A model generated the notes under the pieces. That model had not been told where the DNA came from and did no database searches. It saw nothing but the letters and a program-made list of their open reading frames with translations. Of a stretch of 64,000 bases of DNA, positions 1 to 14,639 are shown piece after piece. This stretch comes from Dioscorea cayenensis subsp. rotundata (lineage: Eukaryota; Streptophyta; Magnoliopsida; Dioscoreales; Dioscoreaceae): assembly GCF_009730915.1 (NCBI RefSeq), contig NC_052473.1, positions 18,124,100-18,188,099 on the forward strand, given 5' to 3'. A program made the translations under genes and the position numbers. The first letter of the stretch is position 1. Each line of letters begins with the position of its first letter.

Positions 1-2638
<2,638 letters not shown>

Positions 2639-4058
2639 GAAAAGGTGTCGATCCATCCCTGCAATTCTCACAACAAAGTTACAAAATTCCCTGGAAAGTT
2701 TCAAATCTCTGTAATCTTTTATGAATCAACAACTTAATTTTTCACACTGTTTTATATTTTCTCTAGATATTCTGGCAGCCAAACATTAGACACCATCATA
2801 TATAAATATTTATAGGGTTAATAAGCCTATGAGCTTGCAATATCTTGCAGTATTTTATCATTATGTCAGTGCACAAGTTATCACTCACCTTCACTTAGAA
2901 TCACAGCTTTGTATCTGTTTTCTGAAGACTTAAATTACTATCTATGAGCACTTTCTCAGGAGATTTATGTCATGGTTGTTATGGTTATTCTTTCTGTTAA
3001 TTAATTAATTGAATTCACAACTCTCTTTTGTTTTAAAAGGGATTTGGTTAGTGTGTGTAATTATTTTTTTTTTCCTTTTAGAAATTTCTCATGTTTGTGA
3101 AGGTCTACTAAAGTTTACCATATTATACTCTTAATGTGTGTGTTTTTTAAAATAATAGGTATATTGATGTTCTTTGTATAACAGATGTATGTTTATGCTC
3201 AAGGGTATCTATACTGTTGGATACAAACATATATTATTTTCTTATTATATGTATGATATAACAAGAAACAAAAAGATCAAGATCTTCATATAAATAAATT
3301 ATATTTATGGAGAAAAATCAAAATGTTATTTTTTGTTGAAATTTGTTCCAAATACAGAATTACTAACACAAGTTGCAATTAGCTGTTCATCTTCAATTTC
3401 TGTTAGTTTTATGTATGTAACATTTATAATATATTTTTTTTCTTTCATTAATTCAAGTTGGAATAATCCTCTGAACTTCTAACCAAATTTTCTCCCCTTT
3501 CTTTAATCCACACTATTTTGCCTCTTTATACACTACTCTGTACTATATAAGAGGCGAATACACTGATCAAGTATTTTATTTATTTTTGACAAATGAGATA
3601 AGTGCAATAATCAGGGTGTGCACATAGTCAAAAATTGATCGTCATATTCTTTTTAAATTAAGATTTACAATAGAAGTTTCTTTCATTAATCCTTGTAGCC
3701 GGTTTTCTAATCAAAATATTCTATTAATCCTTCTTGTTTTTTAAATTAAGAGGGCATTGGACTTGAACAACAAAGTCCTCTATTCTTTCCCTTGAAAAGA
3801 GAAATATTCCTGGGAGTCGGAGAAAAGTGAAAACCTTTCTCTTATCTCTAACTCTAAACAATGAGAAAGACATAGTAAGCACAAAAGCTAAGCATGAGCA
3901 CTATTTTTCTATTACTCTATTCAATCTTTCAATTAAATATTGCATTATTAGAAAAACTATAATTTAACATTGAAGAGACAAATATAACCAAAGAAACAAG
4001 TTCATTATACAAAGAGAAGCAAACACTCTTCTTCTCCAAAGGATTCTAACAGCTTTGA
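2639..4058. other. Intergenic: RPT2 3' region and kinase promoter
   Basis: AT-rich and non-coding. The first few hundred bases are the likely RPT2 3' UTR. A purine-rich leader (about 3960-4058) precedes the kinase start. I see no repeat with clear ends. Confidence 0.6.
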
Positions 4059-5701
4059 ATGCATCTCTTGAGTCTAAGAAAGATATCCATCTCCATTAGA
4101 ATGAGAAGAAGAAGAAGAAGAACAACAACAATAGCAACAGATGAAGAAGCTTCAAACAACAATGAAGAAGATTCACATGCATCTTCCACTCCAGTCCATG
4201 AGCTCAAAACAAACTTGAATCCTTCTTACAAACCAACTTGGAAATGCTTCTCTTATGAAGAAATCAACCATGCAACAAATGGCTTCAACCAAGGTTTGTA
4301 AACATTGCAAGTCTTTCTTTCTACCAAAAAAAAAATGTTTAAGTTTTTCTTGACAACTTTGGAATATTGAGTTGTGACAGAAAACTTAGTAGGAAGAGGA
4401 GGATATGCAGAGGTGTACAAAGGAGTGCTTGACGATGACCGGAATATCGCTGTAAAACGGCTGACAAGAGCATCTACTGAAGAGCAGAAGGTGAAGGAGT
4501 TCTTGAAAGAGCTCGGCATTGTGAGCCATGTTCAGCATCCCAATGTCTCTGCACTCTTAGGCTGTTGCATTGAACATGAGCTTTATCTCATCTTCGAGTT
4601 ATCTTCCAATGGTTCAGTCTCTTCTCACCTTCATGGTAATCAAAACAATCACCAAAAACAAAAGATAGATGAACAATAGAAACATTTGAATTATTGTCTT
4701 GAATTTCGACAGATAAGAACTTAGCTCCAATGGCCTGGAAAGTGAGGTATAAGATCGCTGTCGGTGCAGCCCGGGGACTTCATTATCTGCACAGAGGATG
4801 CCAGAGAAAGATCATTCATAGAGACATCAAAGCATCAAACATACTTTTGACATCAAACTTTGAACCTCAGGTATATATCTGTTAATTTAAAGCACAAATA
4901 ATTTTATAAGCAGTGCAAACATTTGAGTCTTTGTGATGATATAGATTTCAGACTTTGGATTGGCAAGATGGCTTCCTGCAGAGCAGGATCACTGTTATAT
5001 TGCAGAACCAATAGAAGGAACATTTGGGTTGGAATTAAAACTCTTAAATTTGATACTGAACTTAATTCATAGAATTTATTTATCATAGATTGCATAATGA
5101 ATTTGCAAACTCAAATACGAGAAATGTAGATGCTTGGCACCGGAGTATTTTACACATGGTATCATCGACGCGAAGACGGATGTGTTTGCATTTGGTGTCT
5201 TCCTGTTAGAGATAATATCAGGCAGAAAACCGGTGGATGGGGCTCAGAAGAGCTTGCTAAGCTGGGTAAAATTGAGTCCATTACTATATTAGTTACGTTT
5301 AATGAATTCCATTTCCGGTTAAGTTCATGGTTTGTAATTTCAGGCGAAGCCTTATCTAAATGATGGTACTGTGGAAATGCTAGTTGATCTGAGATTCGGC
5401 GATGAATACGACATTGTAGAGCTGAAAAGGTTGGCCTTTGCCGCTTCTCTTTGCATCAGAACAGCCTCAACATGGCGCCCTTCCATGAATGAGGTACTAT
5501 TACTAGTAGTTAGCCTAATGCATGCATTAATTGGTTTACTTACGGAAATGGTGGCAGGTGGTGGAGCTGATGGAGGATGGGGAGATACCGCCGACCTGCT
5601 GGACAATGACAGAAGAAAGAGAAGAAGGCGAAGACTTTCGTGGCTTTGATTATCTTGATGAATTTGATACACCATCATCTTCATCAGTGACAAGTTCTTA
5701 A
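4059..5701 (+). CDS. Receptor-like cytoplasmic kinase, class VI (RLCK VI)
   Basis: Predicted Ser/Thr kinase without signal peptide or membrane segment, so cytoplasmic or membrane-associated. Seven exons join in frame: 4059-4293, 4381-4635, 4713-4870, 4945-5027, 5130-5265, 5344-5493 and 5558-5701; 386 residues. The N-terminus is basic (Arg run near residue 15-20), then a Ser/Glu-rich linker and the [14 protein letters not shown] lead-in. The kinase domain shows the [11 protein letters not shown] glycine loop typical of RLCK VI, the catalytic Lys in IAVKRL (about residue 105), [11 protein letters not shown] (about 200), DFG (about 220) and LAPEYF. All key residues are present, so an active kinase is expected. 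Members of this class can bind ROP GTPases; that is family knowledge, not shown here. The start is the first in-frame ATG; the Met about 14 codons later is an alternative. Confidence 0.88.
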
Positions 5702-6478
5702 GTGTATAATTAATCTTAGATAAGCCTTGCACTTGTATAATGTATGTCTTTTGAGGTTGAGTCAAAGGAATCTAACTTCAGTGCCAAAATGTGCAATGTT
5801 CTTTAATGTATCACATGGAGATGTGTATAAGAAAAGTGGGAAATGGACAAATTGTTTATGCCTAATTGTTATATGTATCATCATATATTTGTTATCATGG
5901 TATTGAGTGTAATGTAGCAGTTTGAGAAGAGAGAATAACAAAACATTAATATGAAAAGTAGAAGCAATAGACAAGTGACAGTGTGATTAACTTTCATGCA
6001 GAAAGTCGAATATTCAACTCCCTTTAAAAAAAAAATGAAAAAGAAATAAACTCATTTATCAAACTTTTCTGAAAAGCATCAACAAACTAATGCTTGACAG
6101 CAGGAATACCAACTCAGAAAAAAGAAATACTCCATAACAAGTCTCAAGCCATCATAAAATATAAAAACTAAGACTGATGATAAGAACAATCCAACAGATT
6201 GAAATTTAATATAGTACCTGCTCTGTTTTTGTTAATTTACAGGAGGGATTAATAGAAAGAAGGTCACATTAAAAGTATGTAAACCAAAATCTTAAAAAAA
6301 AAATGATCTAGCTCAGAAATTTTATTCATATTTATATGTTGAACTGGAATTACAAAATTTCATCATTCCAGAAAGAATTAAACACATAAAGGCAAAACTA
6401 ATATATATATATAAATATAAAAAAAAAAGACAAACAAACAAATCTTGGAATGCTTTGAATCACTGGTTCTAAAAACAT
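5702..6478. other. Intergenic between convergent kinase and B3-like gene
   Basis: AT-rich sequence that should contain the 3' UTRs of the two convergent genes. Short A runs and a TA run at about 6403-6418. No further gene is seen. Confidence 0.6.
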
Positions 6479-7288
6479 TCATTTACCAGTGAGAGCATAA
6501 TCAAAAGCAAGCCAAAGCTTACCTGTAACTCTAAACCCCCAAACATAAACCACATGATGAGTAGGCTCCAATTTATTGTTCCTCACAAAGTTATACCAAT
6601 CAGGACCAATAATCCTATGAGCCTTCAATGAACTATACCATTTCAGTATCATTGTCTTGTACTCTGTTCCACTCTCATCAATTACCATAACATTCAATTC
6701 ATTTATCTCCTCCAATTCACTTCTTTCTTCCTCTGTCAAGTATGGTATCACAACTTGACGCATATCTTTTCTCGTCGGTAGCAACCTATTTTGCTGCCCG
6801 ACTACATCGCTTATCGTCAGCACTTTTCTAAACAAATACTTCAAGTTCTCTCCGCCGTAATTCTCTATCGTCTTAACTATCCACTCCGGTGGCGGCCCTT
6901 CCCACCTCCATACTTCTTGATCATTATCATTATTATTATTATTATGATTGCCTTCATTCACTTGCTGTTCAGGCCTTCTTTCATCTTCATTCTGCAGTTG
7001 CTGTGGACGGCGCCTTTCGAGTTCATTCTGTTGTTGTTGTCGTTGTCGTCGAACTCTCTCTTCTACAATTTTGATCTTACTTTTATCCTTCTCCATACTC
7101 TGTTTAAAACTATTTAGTTTTATCTCTGTCATGCAAACTAAAACTTCGAGTTTCTTGTAAGGATCTTGAACATTCATGACTTCAAAGTTGGTTCTTCGTT
7201 TCCGAAACATTGGTCTTCTCTTCATATGAATTGGCAAAGGACTCAAATGAATCCTATTTTTACTAACCAAGAAATCACCACACTCCAT
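6479..7288 (-). CDS. B3-like DNA-binding domain protein (DUF313 type)
   Basis: Single-exon protein of 269 residues. The C-terminal domain (about 152-263) has the divergent B3 pattern of the plant DUF313 group: FRKVLTISDVV, RLLPTR, a central IDESGTEYKTMILKWYSS strand region, GPDWYNFVRNNKLE and a closing VYVWGFRVTGKLWLAF. B3 folds bind DNA in the major groove, so a nuclear transcription-related role is likely but untested. The N-terminal half is basic (KRRPMFRKRRTNF) and contains a Gln/Arg-rich low-complexity stretch (about 78-112) and an Asn/Asp run (about 114-123) made by AAT-type repeats. The start is the first Met of the frame, with an A-rich leader upstream. No paralogue is seen in the window, although such genes often occur in tandem arrays. 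Confidence 0.75.
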   Translation of the reverse strand: MECGDFLVSKNRIHLSPLPIHMKRRPMFRKRRTNFEVMNVQDPYKKLEVLVCMTEIKLNSFKQSMEKDKSKIKIVEERVRRQRQQQQNELERRRPQQLQNEDERRPEQQVNEGNHNNNNNDNDQEVWRWEGPPPEWIVKTIENYGGENLKYLFRKVLTISDVVGQQNRLLPTRKDMRQVVIPYLTEEERSELEEINELNVMVIDESGTEYKTMILKWYSSLKAHRIIGPDWYNFVRNNKLEPTHHVVYVWGFRVTGKLWLAFDYALTGK

Positions 7289-9642
7289 CTCTTCTTCTTC
7301 ACTTCTTGTGAACTAAATTTGCAGAGAAAGTGAAATGTGGAAGTATATTTAAAACAATGAATAAGGGAGAGGTTTAGTTGTATAGAGTTTGATTAAGAGT
7401 AGGAATTGGATTCATTATCAAACTTTGTTGAGTTTATCCTGACTTGTTAGATATTGAATTCTTGCCAAATTAGAATTAGATAATCATTATTTTTATTGTT
7501 AATTCTTAGCATATTGATAATCTTGAGGTAATTTTATGATAATAAAGTTGTTTAAGTATAGATAAACTTTATTTAATTTGGGTTCAAGATAATTTGCTGG
7601 CTTAATCGAGGATGTATTTTTTTTTTTTTTTTTTAAATTAGGATAGAAGAGAATTTTAAATTTAATATAGCCCGGTTTGAGCATGCTTTGTTTCTTGATT
7701 AGGATAGTATTAGGATAGTTTGGGGGAATAATAATTTAATTATTTATTTTTTTTTATTTGAAGATAACGACTGATTTCTAATAAATGTGATTTATTTATT
7801 TATTTTAAATTTTGAATGATGGATAATTAACCACTATTTTTTTTTAAAAAAAAAAACAATGATGGATGATTACGAAACTTCCCATTTTTAAGTTTTCCCC
7901 TCTTAATTTTGGAGGGAATCAAAGAATGTTTTGCAAATTTTGAATATAAACCCTTCAATTGTCTAGAATTGGATATATAAACCCGGTGCTTCAATAGTTT
8001 AATTTACATATATTTTGTTAACAAATTAATAATAATAACATTTTTTATAAAAATAAATAAATTATAACTCTATTAAATTAATAATAATAACATTTTAATT
8101 TAAGACATAGCCCTATAAAACATGGTCAAAAAGGCTTAACAAATCAACTATTTCAATTTTCAAAAATTATTTTCTTCTCGAATCTATGTACCATAATAAT
8201 ACTAGAAAGAGGGATGGTACAATTTTTTTTCCCGTAGCATGAAGCCATGAACAAGTCATTCATATATTTATGGTTTAATACTCGAATTGGTCCCTCTACT
8301 TTTTTCTCTCTTCTCTTTTAATCCCTGTACTTAGAAATACTCCCAACTAGTCCCTCTATTATTAAAAATTGACCCACTTAGTCCCTTTTATTCTTAAAAA
8401 TGGAACAATAGTCCTTGAATTTTCAAGAGTAGAGAGACTAAATGAGAAGAAACTAAGGGTAGAGGGACTAAATGGGCCCATTTTCAAGAGTAGGGAGACT
8501 AGTTAGGAGCATTTCTAAGTAGAGAGACCAAAAAGAAAGAGAGAGAAAAATAGAGAGACCAATTTAGGTATTATACCTATAGTTATCCACTATACCTTAA
8601 TTATGTTTCATAAGAGAATTGAATTTTGATCTTTAGTATAGTTAAATTCTGACAGAGTTATCAAGGAATATTTTTGTTTTCATATTTCATTATAAGATTA
8701 TATATATATATATTAACAAAGTATGCACAAGCTATGGGTGATAAACGTGCAGTGCACAGACGTAGAGTTATTATTTCAATACACATATACTCTTATTTTG
8801 TGTGAGTTTAAACATTTTATATAGGGTATCCAGTGCTAATACATTAAGAAGGCATTATCTATTATAAGGCTACGAATGCCTGCATATTAGAAAAAGATAA
8901 AGATAGAAAGACACAGATACAAAAACTAATTCACATGTATATAAATAGTATAATAACAATATCTGTCATTACATGTGACATCCAAGCAGAATAGTTGTTG
9001 AGTGCTATTTATTTTTTATATTCTTCTTAAAGATTTATTTTCAAAGGTTGTGATTAACCCAACTACCATTCTGATAACAATTGAACGGTTCATGTTAAAA
9101 AAAACGTTATCTCACTATGCATGCAATGTCTAATTATTTATACTATTATTTATTCCATTTTTTCATTATTCATAGTATTGTTTATCTTATTACCTAAAAA
9201 TACTATACATGTTTACTATTATATTTTATTCCAATTTTCATTTTTTATAGTACTATTTATCACAATGTTTAAAACTACTTTATATATTTACCGTTATATT
9301 TATTATTAATGAGGAGTGATAATTTACCGCAATTGGATTCAAATCCAACGCTGAAAGACAAACTTTCATAGAATAGAAATCCTTGAATATGAAACTTATA
9401 TTTTGCTTATTTATATAATAATAATTATATATATATATATATATATATTATTTTTTTATTTAAAAAGTTCAATTAGAGAGCTCAAGCTTGGGTTAACACG
9501 TGACGTGACGCGGTTGGACCAAGTCATCGAATCAAGTCATAATAAAAAGTCGCAAAAAGACACCACCGCGCGGGATTCGGTTTCTTCTCGATTTCTCTTT
9601 CTCTCTCGGTTTCTCTCTCGAATTCGCGTTCGATCGGAGGAG
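7289..9642. other. Intergenic, repeat-bearing, between divergent B3-like gene and VPS60
   Basis: Holds the B3-like promoter (right of 7288), long A/T runs (7617-7634, 7747-7756, 7842-7856), the foldback element at 8272-8578 listed separately, TA runs at 8698-8712 and 9427-9448, and the VPS60 promoter. The last 150 bases turn GC-richer, with ACGT-core motifs at about 9498-9510 and a TC-rich leader before the start codon. Confidence 0.6.
8272..8578. repeat. Foldback (inverted-repeat) element, MITE-like
   Basis: The left arm (about 8272-8400) and the reverse complement of the right arm (about 8450-8578) match closely: both start GGT.TAATAC and carry AATTGGTC(C/T)CTCTA, CTTAGAAAT(A/G)CTCC and AACTAGTC, in the same order. 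The centre (about 8400-8450) is a short loop. The whole would fold into a hairpin of roughly 120 pairs. No transposase frame is present, so it would be non-autonomous. Confidence 0.75.
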
Positions 9643-12600
9643 ATGAAGAGGGTTTTTGGTGCGAAGAAGAACAAGGATCCACCTCCCACCATCCAGGATG
9701 CCACCGATCGAGTATGCTTCTCCTTTTAATCCATGTCTTTGGTTCTTAGTTCTTTTTGGAATTTATTGATTTTTAATTGAATCTATTTCGTTATGCTTTT
9801 TATTGTTGGATTTCTCTTTGTTTTTGGATTATTTTATGGATTAAAGGAGATTATTTGTGTGTATTTGGGTTTAAATTGATGGTAGATTGAACTGGTGTTT
9901 TGGAATCAGGAATTAGGGTTTCTAAAAGGGAAAGACTTTGTGAATTTGTGATGATCTTATTTATAATTCAGCGAAACTTGATGATTGATTACAAAGCCGT
10001 AAAAAGAAGGGATTTTGCTTAATTTTATAGATGCAAGTTCTAATTTTTCCGTTCAATCATACATATTAGTGTTTGGCTGATAATAGTTTCTACTCCCCAC
10101 TAGATATGAATCTCCATTGCTATAATTTACAGTATTATGAAAGCACAGTGAAGCATTCTTCTGGAATTGATTCTTTTTAGCAATTATAGGGTTTTTTTTA
10201 ACTCTGGGTTTGTGCGCCTCATCATTCACTTATAAGGTATTTAGAGTTATAAGAGAATCAATTGGTCTATATCTCTTCTTCTAAGGAAGTGAAATCCTTT
10301 AGCTAGCTTGAGATCAGGGTGAACCATTTTCCCTTCTATTGTTTAAGAGATGCAACTTGCCTAGTAGTGTTGATGAATGAAGTTTGTAAATTGAATGGAT
10401 TCTTTTTGGTAGTTATGCTATTTGCTTACATGCAACTGAATTGTTTTTTTTTTTTCTAATTTATTTCAAATGAAATAATAAATAAATTGAAGAAAAAAAA
10501 TAGTTTTCTTTTGGAATGTCAAAGGAAAGTACAATTGGTTTGAATTTGGGAAATATTTGAGTATGGTGATACTTGATGAGTGGAATGGTTTCAATATTAG
10601 GTATCTGTTTACTGTTGATTCTAGGAGTTAGCTTATATAACTAAATCTTAAATTCAATTTTTTCCATCTTGGCCTGAAAGCACTACTATGATATGCATCC
10701 TCTTCCTTTGGGAGCTTGAACCTAGAATGGAGTTTTATATGTCGTCCATCCAGGCTATCTTTGATACGAGGCATTAAAGCTTGCTTGTCTAGTTATTTTG
10801 GTGATTTTACAATGACTATTTGTATCCAATTTTGAGGGTGCTTCATTCTATCCTTACAGTAGATTTTTTAATCCACTCATTTACAACAGTCTCTCCTACT
10901 TTCATTAGTAGTTCTTCCTTTCCATTTGCATGCATTTAGTATCCAGTTATATGTTTTCCTTTATAATTTGCTAGAATGTCAATTTTATCTTCATCTACAC
11001 ATTCTGGTATTCCTTCTTTAATTTTTTATCAATTATCAATATGTCAGTCCTTGACATGATTCTTCTTTGGAAGTTGGGAAGGTTTACTTCTTTCCCTGCC
11101 TCACTAATGGGGACATGATCTGCAGATAGGTAAAAGAGGTGATACCGTTGATGAAAAGATCAAAAAGCTTGATAATGAGCTTGCTAGATATAGGGAGCAG
11201 ATTAAGAAGGCACGGCCGGGTCCTGCTCAAGAAGCACTGAAGGCTCGAGCAATGAGAGTTTTGAAGCAAAAACGGATGTGAGTGTTCTTTCTTCTTGTTA
11301 TCTTCTACTTCCATTTAATTGTTTATTGCTCTAACAAGGACAATTAAGACTTGACCTCTCATCTATTATAGACTCTCAATTAGAGATGGTTTAATCGTAT
11401 TGATTCATTGTGAGAGGTGTTGGTTTTGATGTAGATTCAAGGTTCAAACCTTTTATTATCTTACATCTGAAAAGAAATTTCATTTTCCTTGAACAGCTCA
11501 AACAACTCGAATTTAATTGTTTAATGTGGTTGTTGTTTCTGAGAAAAAGGATTTGCCGAGGGATGTAATTATGTAGCTATTACTGTAGGATTTTTAAATC
11601 CAAGCAATCATTTTATCAGGGCAGGTTTGGTCATGTTGGCAAAACAATGGCTTTTTAATCTTGTGACAAATGAAGTTTTTTATGATATGTTGTGTGCTTG
11701 GTTTAACCATCCATTTGACAACCATGTCTTGCTGATAAATCACTTGATTGGTTTTTATTTCTTATTGTTTTGGGCTCACATAACGTATCTTATGACTCAG
11801 GCCCTTTGATGATTATCTGAGGGCGCTCTAGCTACAGAGAACATGTTGATACTATTGTTGTTAATTTACATTGGAATGTATTTTTTCAAAAACCAATTCC
11901 TGCTTTCGGTAGCTTCACAAACATGGAGTATAATGTTGTTATTAGAAGAGTCATAGTCGAGGGCTGCTTCACATGCACTCGCACACACACAAACACTCAT
12001 ATCCATATCAACATAGCATGTCTCTTATGCAAATTATGTACACAGAGTTTGCTCAGGATTTTCTTCTTTGTATCTTTTCAAAGCTATTCCATATGACCTA
12101 TTTTCTCAGGTATGAAGGACAACGAGACATGTTGTATAATCAAACCTTTAACCTTGACCAAGTAGCTTTCGCTGCAGAAGGAATAAAAGATGCTCAACAA
12201 ACTGTATGTGATTTGGATTCTTTTGAAGGTTCTCAATTTGGCACAGGTTTTATTTCCCTGCTAATGATTTTTATAAATGTTGTCTTCTCAGATGTCTGCA
12301 TTGAAGTCAGCAAATAAGGAACTAAAAGGAATGATGAAAACTGTGAAGATTCAAGACATAGATGTATGTTTGTTTGTTTCACACTGTTTATAATTTATTT
12401 TTGTCGTTTGAATTTTTTACTCGATTTTTTCTTTCAATTTAATTTGTGTACTTTTGACGGAGATTTGGCCTTGTATCATTTCCATAGAGCATGCAAGATG
12501 AAATGATGGATTTGATGGATGTGAGCACTGAGATTCAGGAATCTCTTGGTAGAAGTTATAATGTTCCTGATGACATTGATGAAGATGAACTTATGGGTGG

Positions 12601-13198
12601 TAAACAATACTATTTTTCTTATTTGACCCTTATTTTAAGACAATTTCCATACCTTTTAATATAGGCCATCTGCTGTCAATTAATATTTTCTCCAATGTCA
12701 ATAGTCTATACATGCTTCTTAAAATCTTCTTCCATTTCGGCTTTTGATGCAGAGCTTGATGCTTTGGAGGCAGACATGGGAGCGGAAACTGAATCTGATT
12801 CAGTGCCTTCCTATCTCCAACCAGATAAGGAACCAGATTTAGATTCAGAACTCAGTTTGCCTACAGCACCGGTCGGACATTCTGCAGTTCCACCCAACCG
12901 ACAATCTGCACAGGTATTAATCTGTCATTCTTCCTCATGAAACCCAAAACCCTTAAATGCTGAACTCATCCAACCTAAGGTTGTCCTCTAGAAATACAAA
13001 ATAGTTAAGAACCCATGAACACTTTTAATCTGAACTTTGGTTATATTCATCTTCATGCTTGTCTCCTGCTATTGATATTTGGACTTAAAATTTATTGTTG
13101 TTTCGAAACTGACTCTCTAATCTGATCGAAATTATGTGATTCAGGCGGAAGATGAATTCGGTTTACCGGCTGTACCTAGGGCTTCTATACGTGGTTAG
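9643..13198 (+). CDS. VPS60: Vacuolar protein sorting-associated protein 60 (CHMP5-like ESCRT-III)
   Basis: ESCRT-III-associated protein of the Snf7 family that acts on endosomes in multivesicular-body formation and binds LIP5/VTA1 to tune the VPS4 ATPase (family knowledge). Seven exons join in frame: 9643-9711, 11126-11277, 12110-12203, 12292-12363, 12488-12599, 12753-12913 and 13145-13198; 237 residues, as usual for CHMP5. It starts MKRVFGAKKNKDPPPTIQDA, followed by basic helices (GDTVDEKIKKLDNELARYR), the MLYNQTFNLDQV region, and the acidic C-terminal half (DDIDEDELMGELDALEADMG). It ends LPAVPRASIRG. The first intron is long (1.4 kb), common in plant housekeeping genes. One exon ends AT before GTGAGT and resumes with GTATGAA, which fixes the junction. 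Confidence 0.93.
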
Positions 13199-14639
13199 TC
13201 AGCAAGCTATCGATCAGTATCAAATTCATTTCTCATTGTGTGACTGTATATTTTAGAAAGCCGAAGATAATTCGGTTCTGTAGTTTGATAACAATACGAG
13301 CATCCTTTTGTTCCTTTCCATATTACCTGAAATTTGTTGGATGTTTTATGATGAACTCTAGTGTTTTTGTTTTGGTATTATTATGAACCAGCAAAAATTG
13401 ATCTTGCTAGCTTTGGTGGAAGTGAAAATTTTATTGGAAATTTGCACATTTACCCCTAGAAACTATAATTTTGTATATATCTTCAAAAATTTGTGTAGAT
13501 GCTCTGAAGAGAAGCCAATTTAGGAAAAAAAAAAAAAACATTTGATCTTTGGCAACAAATATATATGCATAAAAAATTTTCAATTCTATATTTATATTTA
13601 AATATATACTATTAAATACATAATTACCCATGTTTTGTAATTTACTAATTTTCTAATTTGAGCTCAACTTGACCGTTGTGAAAATTTAAAAATATATACT
13701 TTTTAAAAGGCCTTGGTTCTTAATTCTTATGCGAAAATGATGTACAAGTCCTTTTGCAGGGAACTCCTGATGTAATTGTTATTAATTATAGGGTGTCTGC
13801 TGCAAATTTGGAATGGGTTTGTGAACCTATGATATTTTGTGGAAAAGTCTCATAAAAAAAAAATACTCCTTCCATTCATTTTTATTTATCACATTTATTT
13901 AATTTATATTAATTAAAAAATTGATTAAAATTAGTTAGTTACTTATATTTTATAAAAAAAATTATTACTTTTCAAAACAACTACCTCTTTGTTTAAAACT
14001 TCACTAAAAGTATATGATTTAATGATTAGTTGATTGTGATTTATTGAAAATTGTAAAGATACATTAAATTAAAAGGTAAATTTATTGAAAAAAATTATTT
14101 AATACTGCATAAAATTTCTAATGTGACAAGTAAAAAAAAAAAAGTTGTAACAAGTAAAACGTGACAAGCAAAAAGGAACGGAAAGAATAATAAATTTAAA
14201 AAATTTGGGTTTTACTCAAATTTAAATTCATGATTGTTATTGAGCATTAATTGTTTGTTTGCCTGATTAATTAAGATAATGCAAGGATGACATCTTATTG
14301 TTTTAATTCATAAATTAATCCTTCTCTCTACATATAAGTACACACTATCTCAATCCTGTAGAACGTAATGGAATTGAATACATGAACGAAGAATAAAATA
14401 AAAGAGTGAAAAATAGTGATATATTGCTCCCAAAAAAATAAAATAAAATAAAATAGATCAAAAGTCAAAGTACAGAAGAAATTTTGACAAATTTTGACCG
14501 GAAGATTGTCAAAAATTGGTCACACAACAATCCCTTATAAACCAATGGAAACAGCTAGAAATCAAGAACAGACATCAAAGACTTCAAGCAGCACATTTAT
14601 TTTATTTTAGTCTATGAGAACAAAAAATATTATTTTGCT
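13199..14639. other. Intergenic between convergent VPS60 and PGDH
   Basis: VPS60 3' UTR at the left, then AT-rich spacer containing the Stowaway-type MITE at 13866-14187, then the PGDH 3' UTR. No other coding signal. Confidence 0.6.
13866..14187. mobile_element. Stowaway-type MITE (Tc1/Mariner)
   Basis: 322-bp element bounded by TA dinucleotides (13864-13865 and 14188-14189). The left end CTCCTTCCATTCATTTTTAT and the reverse complement of the right end, TTCTTTCCGTTCCTTTTTGC, form an imperfect terminal inverted repeat of about 29 bp, both continuing into a CAC. The interior is AT-rich and non-coding. End sequence and TA target duplication fit plant Stowaway MITEs. Confidence 0.78.
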
